From NCBI GenBank assembly GCA_020441605.1, contig JAGRLX010000013.1:1-12404 (forward strand): DNA of 12,404 nt, given 5' to 3'. The position numbers and the translations under genes were made by a program. The first letter of the stretch is position 1. Every line of letters begins with the position of its first letter. This DNA is from Alphaproteobacteria bacterium (GTDB lineage Bacteria > Pseudomonadota > Alphaproteobacteria > Rhizobiales > Aestuariivirgaceae). Below are positions 1 through 6,115 of the stretch, piece after piece. A model generated the notes under the pieces. That model had not been told where the DNA came from. It was given only the letters and a program-made list of their open reading frames with translations, and did no database searches.

Positions 1-58
1 TCCTTTTGACGACATTGGCTTTCGCCTCCTGACGCCTGAATCGTTGCAAAATACGTGA

Positions 59-71
59 AACGAAAACTTGC
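59..71 (+). repeat. Left copy of a direct repeat flanking the fic-type gene
   Basis: The 13-mer AACGAAAACTTGC lies 17 bp before the GTG start of the Fic-domain gene. A near-identical copy with two inserted bases occurs at 1439-1453, just after the stop. A TTGCAAAA motif sits next to both copies (44-51 here, 1450-1457 there). This could be a binding site for the winged-helix domain of the gene product, or a trace of module insertion. The similarity is visible; the role is inferred. Confidence 0.4.
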
Positions 72-88
72 GCCGAGGAAAAATATAG

Positions 89-1420
89 GTGTATCAATAT
101 CCTAATCGTTTCACACTTGCGGGATATCGTTTCATGGCCTTGTCGGATCAAGACATTCTCGACTTTGTCGGCGAGAACCCGGGTGCCGGACGCGATGCCA
201 TCCGGAAGGGCGTTGCAAGGGATGTGAGCGAAACCACCGTATGGCGCCTCTTGAAGCGCATGGTGGAAGAAGGTCGCCTTGAGGTGTCTGGCAAGGGTAG
301 GGCCACGGGATACAGGATCGCCGGGGGTGCGGTCGTCCGGGCGCACCTGTCGACGCCGTACAACAGGCGAGCACCGGTGTCCTATCGACCGGAGTTTCTC
401 GATGCGTACGTTCCGGGAAAGACCTGGTATCTGTCTGCACCTAACCGCGAAAGACTGTTGGAGGCTGGCCGTCCGCAGGGAGGTGCAATTCCGGCCGGAA
501 CATACGCGCGCCGGATCCTTGAACAGCTTCTGGTCGATCTCAGTTGGGCGTCGTCCAGGATGGAGGGGAACACCTACGATATTTTGCAGACCGAGCGATT
601 GATCAGGTTTGGCGAGGAAGCTGCGGGAAAGGATCGGAAAGAAGCCCTGATGATCCTAAACCATAAGGAAGCCATCCAGTATGTGGTCGACAATCTAGAT
701 GAGATCGGGCTTCGGCGTCCTGATCTGTTCGCGATCCATGCGCTGCTCTCGGATGGTCTTCTGGCGGACCCTGCGATGTCGGGCCGATTGCGAGCGATGC
801 CGGTTGGCATCTCGCACTCGAGCTATCGACCGCTCGACGATGCCGTCACTATCGCAGAGGAGTTCGAAATCCTGCTGCACAAGGCTGCTAAGATCACCGA
901 TCCGTTCGAGCAGTCCTTTTTCCTCCTGGTGCACATCCCGTACCTCCAGGCCTTTGCCGACGTCAACAAGCGAACCTCGCGTGTGGCCTCGAACATCCCG
1001 CTTCTGAAGTCGGACCTTGCGCCGATGTCGTTCACGACGATGGACGACAGCGACTATATCGACGGGCTCATCGGGATCTATGAATTGAACAACGTCGCGC
1101 TGCTGCGCGAGGTTTACATGGACGCATACCTGGCGTCCGCGGAAAAGTACCGCATTCTTCGTGCTGAGGTGGATAGCCCGGAAAAGGCTGCGCTTGCCTA
1201 TCGGGAATTCGTTCGCGCCGCGGTCCGGCGTTGCGTTCTCGAGTTCAAGGAGTTCCGAAACGATGCGGTTGATGAGATGGCTTTGGCTGCTGGCGTGCCC
1301 GATGCTGATCGAGCGGATGTTGTCGCTTACGTTCGTGAGCAGATCTCGGGGCTCCATGAAGGCAACGTCATCCGCTATCGGCTGAAACCAGGTGACCTGG
1401 AAGGCGTTAAACTGCGCTAG
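89..1420 (+). CDS. Fic-domain protein with N-terminal winged helix and atypical active-site motif
   Basis: A 443-residue protein. Residues about 18-78 resemble a winged helix-turn-helix (SETTVWRLLKRMVEEGRL with a following wing). Residues about 135-350 form a Fic fold. S155-x-x-x-E159-G-N161 matches the inhibitory (S/T)xxxE(G/N) helix placed before the Fic core, as in class II Fic proteins. The core motif is QAFADVNKRTSR (287-298). The canonical catalytic His is Gln287 and the first Gly is Val292, while Asp291, Asn293, Lys294 and Arg295/Arg298 are kept. Fic enzymes usually transfer AMP or another phospho-group to a protein hydroxyl, but without His that activity is uncertain. I chose GTG at 89 because GAGGAA lies 8 bp upstream; ATG at 134 is the alternative and has a weaker RBS. 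The gene stands alone and no clear promoter is visible. The C-terminal part (350-443) is unassigned. Confidence 0.88.
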   Translation: MYQYPNRFTLAGYRFMALSDQDILDFVGENPGAGRDAIRKGVARDVSETTVWRLLKRMVEEGRLEVSGKGRATGYRIAGGAVVRAHLSTPYNRRAPVSYRPEFLDAYVPGKTWYLSAPNRERLLEAGRPQGGAIPAGTYARRILEQLLVDLSWASSRMEGNTYDILQTERLIRFGEEAAGKDRKEALMILNHKEAIQYVVDNLDEIGLRRPDLFAIHALLSDGLLADPAMSGRLRAMPVGISHSSYRPLDDAVTIAEEFEILLHKAAKITDPFEQSFFLLVHIPYLQAFADVNKRTSRVASNIPLLKSDLAPMSFTTMDDSDYIDGLIGIYELNNVALLREVYMDAYLASAEKYRILRAEVDSPEKAALAYREFVRAAVRRCVLEFKEFRNDAVDEMALAAGVPDADRADVVAYVREQISGLHEGNVIRYRLKPGDLEGVKLR

Positions 1421-1438
1421 ATCGCCGGTCGAACTCGC

Positions 1439-1453
1439 AACGAAAACTCTTGC
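1439..1453 (+). repeat. Right copy of the repeat flanking the fic-type gene
   Basis: AACGAAAACTCTTGC matches the left copy at 59-71 except for an inserted CT. It lies 18 bp after the stop codon. It sits inside a longer dyad, CGCAAC (1436-1441) with GTTGCG (1463-1468), so it may instead be part of a protein-binding palindrome or a weak 3' hairpin. Confidence 0.4.
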
Positions 1454-1584
1454 AAAACAGGAGTTGCGCCCAAAGGATAATGCTGTTGCAAATAGCCAAA
1501 GCGAGCCCTCAAAACAACATTTGTTCATTTCGCAACATTCACATGTGCGCAGCCCGGGCTGAACACGATCTGTTGTACCATTCC

Positions 1585-1616
1585 GAAAGAGGCGGCACCG
1601 GATGTCCGGTGCCGCC
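1585..1616 (-). terminator. Strong GC hairpin with short U run, terminator of the candidate sRNA
   Basis: GGCGGCACCGGA (1591-1602) is exactly repeated as its reverse complement at 1605-1616 with only TG between, which gives an 11 bp stem with a tetraloop. On the minus strand it is followed by TCTTT (1590-1586). On the plus strand it is followed by AGAGAGAAGG, which argues against termination in that direction. The U run is short, so efficiency is uncertain. Confidence 0.5.
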
Positions 1617-1688
1617 AGAGAGAAGGAAACGGGGAGCGGTGTTTCCTTCACCAGGTTTCATCCACCGGGAGGGGTTGTGAAACCTGGA
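1585..1688 (-). ncRNA. Candidate three-hairpin small RNA with C-rich loops
   Basis: Read on the minus strand, about 100 nt form three back-to-back perfect hairpins. The first pairs CCAGGTTTCA (1687-1678) with TGAAACCTGG (1660-1651) and has a 17 nt loop containing CCCCUCCC. The second pairs GAAGGAAAC (1649-1641) with GTTTCCTTC (1630-1622) and has a 10 nt loop containing GCUCCCC. The third is an 11-12 bp GC-rich stem (1616-1591) followed by UCUUU. Two hairpins with anti-Shine-Dalgarno-like loops followed by an intrinsic terminator resemble the layout of alphaproteobacterial trans-acting sRNAs with CCUCCUCCC-type loop motifs (CcsR/cuckoo, suhB/alpha-r14 groups). The fold and loop motifs are visible; the family link is by resemblance only. 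No promoter could be assigned, so the 5' end is approximate. Confidence 0.5.
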
Positions 1689-1817
1689 ACCATGTCCGGC
1701 GCCAGTCCGACGGTAGCAGATTTTCGGCAGGGCAGGCGATTCATGATTGCCGAGTCTAGAGCATATCTCTCTGTGGGCTCACGTGCGCATAATGTTTGTT
1801 ATGTTAATATCGCACTC

Positions 1818-1842
1818 GTTCTGACGCGGTCAGAGTCAGAAC
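1818..1842 (-). terminator. Hairpin at the 3' end of ccdB, possible weak terminator
   Basis: GTTCTGAC (1818-1825) pairs perfectly with GTCAGAAC (1835-1842), overlapping the ccdB stop codon at 1836-1838. A nested alternative is TCTGAC-GCG-GTCAGA (1820-1834). No T run follows on the minus strand, so it may be a 3'-stabilising stem rather than a true intrinsic terminator. Confidence 0.3.
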
Positions 1843-2135
1843 CCTTGCATCAGCATATCGACGGCTGAGGTGATCTTCTCGAACTCCGATTCAATCCTCA
1901 CGACAGAGGACGTGAGCATTCCTTCCGGAACGGCCGCCATGAACTGCGTTACCATTACGACGCGTTCGCCGTTGATATCGAACGTCGGGTTAAGACGTGT
2001 TGCGGGTTTCGGCGCCTTTGCGACGGGTAGTAACGGCGCCACAACGCGAGTGTTTAGATCACTGAGCAAATCGCTCTGCACGTCCAATAGAAAGCCATCG
2101 CCCGACGGGTTGGAGAATACGTCGTATTTGGGCAT
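1836..2135 (-). CDS. ccdB: CcdB-family toxin (gyrase-poison type) of a type II toxin-antitoxin pair
   Basis: A 99-residue protein, the usual CcdB length (F-plasmid CcdB is 101). Family features in order are an N-terminal strand ending in LLDVQSDLL (residues about 16-24), RVVAPLLP (30-37), MAAVP in the middle, and a C-terminal helix (IESEFEKITSAVDMLMQGF). F-plasmid CcdB kills by trapping DNA gyrase through its last residues Trp-Gly-Ile. Here the end is Gln-Gly-Phe, so the stacking Trp is missing and gyrase poisoning may be altered. The ATG overlaps the upstream ccdA stop as TGATG, which implies translational coupling from the antitoxin. It is the second gene of the ccdAB operon and is likely autoregulated by the CcdA-CcdB complex at the operator upstream of ccdA. 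Confidence 0.93.
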   Translation of the reverse strand: MPKYDVFSNPSGDGFLLDVQSDLLSDLNTRVVAPLLPVAKAPKPATRLNPTFDINGERVVMVTQFMAAVPEGMLTSSVVRIESEFEKITSAVDMLMQGF

Positions 2136-2365
2136 CAGAACTGGCGATACATCTCTAGCGGCAAGCCATGTTTTTCAACATAAGCGTTAGAGCTTTGAAG
2201 TGCTGCGGCGTTCTCGGCCTTCCATTGAGCCGCCTTGGCGTTGGCGACCGCACAGCGCACCCCATCTTCGGCCGCGCGCGACAGGTTCACTTTCAACGCC
2301 TTAGCTTCCGCCAGCAAACTGGCGTCAAGGGACAGATTGGTTGGTTTTCGTGGTTGGGTATTCAT
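2135..2365 (-). CDS. ccdA: CcdA-family antitoxin
   Basis: A 76-residue antitoxin. Residues about 8-40 (PTNLSLDASLLAEAKALKVN and the next helix) look like a ribbon-helix-helix DNA-binding dimer domain. Residues about 47-76 (WKAENAAALQSSNAYVEKHG onwards) match the CcdA C-terminal segment that binds and neutralises CcdB. The start has a good Shine-Dalgarno, AAGGAG, 8-9 bp upstream (minus strand, 2379-2374). The stop overlaps the ccdB start by one base. Family knowledge: CcdA is degraded by Lon in the F system, and the CcdA-CcdB complex represses the operon. The AT-rich dyad at 2402-2437 fits that role here. The pair probably stabilises this accessory segment. Confidence 0.93.
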   Translation of the reverse strand: MNTQPRKPTNLSLDASLLAEAKALKVNLSRAAEDGVRCAVANAKAAQWKAENAAALQSSNAYVEKHGLPLEMYRQF

Positions 2366-2384
2366 AGAGCGATCTCCTTAGCAG

Positions 2385-2413
2385 ACAGTACTATGCTATA
2401 ATATGCGCGTCAA
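2385..2413 (-). promoter_or_regulatory. Probable ccdAB promoter
   Basis: On the minus strand, TTGACG (2413-2408) is followed by a 17 bp spacer and TACTGT (2390-2385), 19 bp before the ccdA start and just before its AAGGAG RBS. The -35 matches consensus well and the -10 only moderately. A shifted alternative (TTGTAC with TTATAG) exists in the same AT-rich stretch. The -35 lies inside the dyad annotated at 2402-2437, as expected for autorepression. Confidence 0.5.
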
Positions 2414-2437
2414 TAATGTACAATATTTATGCGCATA
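2402..2437. promoter_or_regulatory. Near-palindromic operator candidate for CcdA/CcdB
   Basis: A 36 bp dyad is centred on TGTACA (2417-2422). The outer arms ATGCGC (2403-2408) and GCGCAT (2431-2436) are perfect, and 15 of the 18 base pairs across the axis match. The right arm is itself a palindrome, TATGCGCATA (2428-2437). It covers the -35 of the ccdAB promoter. Binding by the CcdA ribbon-helix-helix domain is inferred from family behaviour. Confidence 0.55.
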
Positions 2438-2439
2438 GA

Positions 2440-2857
2440 AAATCGATTTCGGTGTCCTCCGCCATGGTTTTGGACCGTCCTGACAGGTGGCTTGTCAGCC
2501 GATGCGCGGCCTAGTTGGCAATGCTTTAAAATCAGCTAGCTTACTTCTCGCGGAATGCCGCGTTCAGCTCATCGGCAAATGGTAGTTTGGACTTAAGAGA
2601 TGGGTTCAATCGCTACTTTATGGATCTGTGCCAGCATCGCGTGCCCATCTTCCAGAAGCAGACCGATCCCTTCGGGATGCAGATGTTCAGCAGTACGACG
2701 TCACGTGCCGAGACGTAGCTGTGCCATTCGTCAATCTTCGAAAACCGTTTCAATCGTTGTCCTGAGTTCCAGGCCAATCTCCCTTCTTCACCGGGAAAAT
2801 TGATAGCCATTGGCGCTTACACCCCCAACTTCTTTCCATTCCCCTCGGGACCGCCTC
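2440..2857. other. About 420 bp without a recognisable gene, possibly decayed coding DNA
   Basis: No ORF here resembles a known family. On the minus strand, short protein-like stretches in different frames are broken by stops. One reads from AEHLHPEGIGLLLEDG to IEPIS (about 2692-2600); another ends KLPFADELNAAFREK at about 2540. This could be a frameshifted remnant, or chance. A small perfect hairpin CTGACA/TGTCAG lies at 2480-2497. No insertion-sequence ends, tRNA or strong terminator are seen. Confidence 0.4.
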
Positions 2858-4411
2858 TCAGCCGCGGGCCGCAATCTCTGCCAATTGCATCCGGTCAACC
2901 TTATCGACAGGCGTTCGCGGCATCGCGTCGATTACGCTGACACGTTTGGGCACTTTGAAATCGGCCAGCCGCGCCTTGCACCAGCTTGTGATGTCGTCTG
3001 CCGTTAACTCCGAGGCCAGTTCGACAAACGCGTGCCCCACTTGTCCCCATTGTTCGTCATTGACGCCAAGAACTGCTGCCGCACGTATGGCTGGATGGGC
3101 TTCCAGCGCGATCTCGATCTCGCGCGGGTAGACGTTGAAGCCGCCTGACTTGTACATTTCTTTGCTGCGCCCGCAAAAGACGAGGTAACCATCTTCACGG
3201 ATCTTCGCCAGATCACCCGTGTGCAGGAAGCCATCGGCCGTGAAGGCGGCCTCTGAGGCCTCGGCATTGCCGAGATAGCCTGCAAATGGGTGCGGATGTC
3301 GGATCTGAACTTCGCCTTCTTCCCCGTCGGGAAGGGGCTGGCCGCTGTCATCCGCTATCCTCACCTCCAGTCGAGGGTCCGGCGTTCCCGTGGTATTCAG
3401 CAAGATAGCGATATCGCGTGTCGGCGGGGTGAAGACAATGGGGCCATTGCTTTCCGTCATGCCGTATTGTTGGGAGAAGACGGCATCTGTCGCATCCATC
3501 AGCTTTCGCAGCACGATCTCGTTGATCGGCCCCGCGCCCCAACTTATAGCCCGTACCGAAGACAAGTCAGACTTTGCGAATTCTGGATGCTCAACCAGGC
3601 GCGCGAGCATTGCAGGCACGCCGCTTATGATGGCGAGCTTTTCCTCAGCGGCCATTCTGAGTGTGACGCCGGGATCGAATTGTTCTGTCAGGATCATCTT
3701 GCCGCCTGATGCCAAGGCAACACCGATCCCGCTGGCCAGCGCACCGATGTGGTTGACCGGCAGGTCGATCAGCTGTGTTGGCTCGGGCAGGTTGAAGCGG
3801 TCGGTATGCAGAGTGTACGAACGGAATGCGAGACCGGCATGGGTGATAAGCGCCCCCTTGGGCTTACCGGTCGAGCCAGAAGTATAGATCACCACCGACG
3901 GACTGTCCGGTTCGAGCGTTTCGGTGGCTTCGCGCCATCGGCGCAGCGCCTTATCATATGACAGCTTTACAGGGAGAGCCTCGGGCGCAAATGCGGGCGC
4001 AAAGCGCAGAACGGTTAGACCAAGATCCGCCTCGTGGCTGGCCAGATCCGCCTCAAGGTCGCGCTTGCCGAGACGGGTCATCGACATCAGCACTTTCACA
4101 CCTGCGTCGGAGAGGATTTGCGCCTGTTCGGACCGCTGATAGCGCGGGTTGACCCCCATCCACGTCGCTCCGATGAGCCAACAGGCCAGCATCGACAGTA
4201 TCGCCTCGGGTCGGGGCGGAAACAGCGCGGCGACCCGGTCGCCCTTTTGCACGCCCAGAGATCGGAGCGTGTCGGCCAGTGCGGCGGCATGGCCCGCCAT
4301 CTCGCCAAACGATATCCGATGATCGCCAAACACCAGCGCTTCCTTGTCGGGACTGGTCTCCAGAAAGGGCTCCAGGGCGTGAAGGAGCGATTTTGGCGGT
4401 GTCATGGTCAT
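2858..4411 (-). CDS. AMP-forming acyl-CoA ligase (ANL superfamily)
   Basis: A 517-residue cytoplasmic enzyme of the usual length for this family. It should activate a carboxylic acid with ATP to an acyl-adenylate and then an acyl-CoA. Visible ANL motifs: A3 phosphate loop YTSGSTGKPKG (176-186), A5 QQYGMTE (314-320), A7 TGDL (398-401), A8 GRSKEMYKSGG (414-424) in the hinge, and A10 PRTPVDK with the catalytic Lys504, where Asp replaces the commoner Gly before Lys. All key residues are present, so it should be active. The substrate cannot be read from sequence. The ATG overlaps the biotin carboxylase stop by four bases (ATGA), with AAGGGGG upstream as RBS, so it is the last gene of the rpiR-type operon. 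An acyl-CoA product would suit a neighbouring acyl-CoA carboxylase. Confidence 0.93.
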   Translation of the reverse strand: MTMTPPKSLLHALEPFLETSPDKEALVFGDHRISFGEMAGHAAALADTLRSLGVQKGDRVAALFPPRPEAILSMLACWLIGATWMGVNPRYQRSEQAQILSDAGVKVLMSMTRLGKRDLEADLASHEADLGLTVLRFAPAFAPEALPVKLSYDKALRRWREATETLEPDSPSVVIYTSGSTGKPKGALITHAGLAFRSYTLHTDRFNLPEPTQLIDLPVNHIGALASGIGVALASGGKMILTEQFDPGVTLRMAAEEKLAIISGVPAMLARLVEHPEFAKSDLSSVRAISWGAGPINEIVLRKLMDATDAVFSQQYGMTESNGPIVFTPPTRDIAILLNTTGTPDPRLEVRIADDSGQPLPDGEEGEVQIRHPHPFAGYLGNAEASEAAFTADGFLHTGDLAKIREDGYLVFCGRSKEMYKSGGFNVYPREIEIALEAHPAIRAAAVLGVNDEQWGQVGHAFVELASELTADDITSWCKARLADFKVPKRVSVIDAMPRTPVDKVDRMQLAEIAARG

Positions 4412-5799
4412 CCCCCTTGGCGCGGTATTCGGCCCTGCTGTGACGAGATGAGATCGTCCAGATGTTTGTCCAAAAAGCCTGTCCAGACCTCGCCGCCCAA
4501 GAATGTTGGGTTCGACGTGATCGAAATTAGAAAATCCCGATTGGTCGCCAGCCCTTCCACCTGCGTCGCCCGCAGGGCGGCATTGATCTGCGCCATCGCC
4601 TCATCGCGGCTTTCGCCCCAGGCGATGATCTTGGCGATCATCGGGTCGTAGAAAGGTGTGATCGTGTCGCCCTCACGTACACCAGTGTCGATGCGCACGC
4701 CCACCATCCCCTCGGGCAGCGAAAACCGCTCCAACGTTCCGGGAGAGGGGAGAAACTTCTTTGCCGGGTTCTCCGCATAGAGGCGGCACTCGACGGCATG
4801 ACCCTTGAGCGGGCGGTTTGCGAGTTCGCCATGGATATCTTCGCCCGCGGCAAGCTGTAGCTGCGCGGCGACAAGGTCTGTTCCCGTCACCATCTCGCTG
4901 ACCGGGTGTTCCACCTGAATGCGCGTGTTCATCTCAAGGAAGAAGAACTCGCCCGTCTCGGCATCCAGCACGAACTCCACCGTGCCTGCACCGCTGTAGT
5001 TGACGGCTGCGGCCAGCGCGCAGGCGACTTCGCCCATGCGCGCCACGATCGCACGGTCAAGTCGCGGGGCAGGGCTTTCTTCGACGACTTTCTGAAAGCG
5101 CCTCTGCAAGGAGCAATCGCGCTCATGAAGGTGCACGGCGCGGCCATCGCCAAAGCCGAATACCTGTATCTCGATGTGGCGTGCGCGGGCGATAAAGCGT
5201 TCAAGAAAGACCGAGCCGTCGCCAAAGCTGCGAGCTGCGGCAGACTGCGTACGCTCGGCGATCTTGCGCAGCTTGGCCGGATCATCGACACGCTGCATTC
5301 CGATGCCACCACCGCCCGCGGTGGCCTTCACCAGGATGGGAAACCCGACGGCATTGCCTGCCTCTTCCAGACCGTCCAGCGCACCTTCGGCAAAGCTTTC
5401 CGAGCCAGGCAAAACAGGCACGCCTGCCTTGATCGCGAGCGCGCGAGCGCGACCCTTGTCGCCCATGTCGGCGATGGTTTCAGGCGCCGGACCGACCCAG
5501 GTCAGGCCCGCCTCCTTCACCGCCTTCGCGAAAGACGCGCTTTCCGACAGGAAGCCGTAGCCAGGGTGGATCGCCTCGGCCTTCGTCGAAAGGGCGGCCT
5601 CGATCAATGCCTCTTGCCTGAGATAGCTTTGCGCGGCAGGCGGCGGGCCGAGACAAACAACCTCATCAGCCATCTCGACATGCATCGCGCCTGCGTCCGC
5701 CTCCGAATAGACGGCGACCGTTTCGATCCCGAGCGACCTTGCCGCGCGGATGATGCGGCAGGCGATTTCTCCCCGATTGGCGATCAGCAAGCGTTTCAT
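4408..5799 (-). CDS. Biotin carboxylase subunit of an acyl-CoA carboxylase (AccC-like)
   Basis: 463 residues from the chosen start. It carboxylates biotin on a carrier protein using ATP and bicarbonate. The N-terminal domain begins MKRLLIANRGEIA. The ATP-grasp region includes K115, K159, GGGGIGM (162-168), ERDCSLQRR (226-234), K237 and the active-site MNTRIQVEHP (290-299) with E289, N291 and R293. R339 in ECRLYAE is also present. The protein ends after the biotin carboxylase C-domain, so there is no fused biotinyl domain, unlike the alpha subunits of propionyl- or methylcrotonyl-CoA carboxylase. I chose ATG at 5799, not the longer frame from 5838, because GAGGA lies 5 bp upstream and family homology begins at MKRLL. 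It starts 7 bp after the carboxyltransferase piece and overlaps the ligase gene by 4 bp. The carrier and a full carboxyltransferase must be supplied elsewhere. Confidence 0.93.
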   Translation of the reverse strand: MKRLLIANRGEIACRIIRAARSLGIETVAVYSEADAGAMHVEMADEVVCLGPPPAAQSYLRQEALIEAALSTKAEAIHPGYGFLSESASFAKAVKEAGLTWVGPAPETIADMGDKGRARALAIKAGVPVLPGSESFAEGALDGLEEAGNAVGFPILVKATAGGGGIGMQRVDDPAKLRKIAERTQSAAARSFGDGSVFLERFIARARHIEIQVFGFGDGRAVHLHERDCSLQRRFQKVVEESPAPRLDRAIVARMGEVACALAAAVNYSGAGTVEFVLDAETGEFFFLEMNTRIQVEHPVSEMVTGTDLVAAQLQLAAGEDIHGELANRPLKGHAVECRLYAENPAKKFLPSPGTLERFSLPEGMVGVRIDTGVREGDTITPFYDPMIAKIIAWGESRDEAMAQINAALRATQVEGLATNRDFLISITSNPTFLGGEVWTGFLDKHLDDLISSQQGRIPRQGG

Positions 5800-5806
5800 G
5801 GCGTCC

Positions 5807-6115
5807 TCACATCCGGAAGGTGCGACCCTTGGGGCCAAGCTGATCGGCGATCAGCTTCCATGCGTCATCCAGCCAGCCGTTGAGCAACGCGCGGGTGTCG
5901 CGCGGGTCGATGATGTCGGGAATGCGGAACTTCTCGGCCGTCAGGAACGGCGATTCCATGTGGAAGAAATGCCCCTCGATCTCGGCGAGACGCCTGGCGC
6001 GCGCCTCAGGGTCCAGAGCGTCCAGTTCCTTTTTGAACGCGGCTTCCGCGCCCCCGTCCAAATCAACCCAAAAACGTCCCATTGGCGCTGACATTAGATC
6101 GTTTGGCCTGTCCAT
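5807..6115 (-). pseudogene. C-terminal fragment of an acyl-CoA carboxylase carboxyltransferase, apparently 5'-truncated
   Basis: The 102-residue frame aligns by eye only with the end of biotin-dependent carboxyltransferases (PccB/MmdA type). AEAAFKKELDALDPEARARR (23-42) resembles the late KEL/REI helix, and AEKFRIPDIIDPRDTR (60-75) matches the IIDPRDTR signature, followed by a short helix and tail. Full proteins of this family are about 510-540 residues, so roughly four fifths, including the CoA-binding halves, is missing. The ATG directly follows the regulator's stop (TGAATG), so the frame could still be translated by coupling. This looks like a deletion joining the regulator to the tail of an old carboxylase gene. 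A functional stand-alone small protein is the less likely alternative. Confidence 0.7.

Larger units (their letters stand above)
1421..1835. other. Intergenic region between fic-type gene and ccdB
   Basis: No convincing protein gene is present: the open frames here lack family resemblance and a good RBS. The region starts with the right copy of the fic-flanking repeat and several TTGC/GCAA motifs (1436-1540). It then holds three consecutive hairpins (1591-1687), annotated separately as a minus-strand RNA candidate. It ends with a small hairpin overlapping the ccdB stop. Positions 1700-1815 show no further structure beyond a weak TCGGCA/TGCCGA pair (1724-1729, 1748-1753). Confidence 0.6.

Noticed and set aside
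695..1651. Long minus-strand open frame (318 codons) across the fic-type gene
   Set aside because: It is antisense to a clear Fic-domain gene, has no family resemblance, and is explained by GC-rich codon use of the real gene.
1591..1687. Integron attC site or REP-type element
   Set aside because: No convincing GTTRRRY/RYYYAAC core sites and no second copy in the window; the three stems have unrelated sequences, unlike a repeated element.
1450..1868. Two short plus-strand frames (76 and 88 codons) between fic and ccdB
   Set aside because: No RBS or homology, and they run through the three hairpins, which are better explained as RNA structure.
5800..5838. Upstream 13-residue extension of the biotin carboxylase
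   Set aside because: The extension overlaps the carboxyltransferase piece and has no RBS, while MKRLLIANRGEIA is the normal family start and has GAGGA before it.
4906..5883. Long plus-strand open frame (325 codons) over the biotin carboxylase
   Set aside because: Antisense to a gene with complete catalytic motifs; the translated sequence is rich in Arg, Ala and His and resembles no family.
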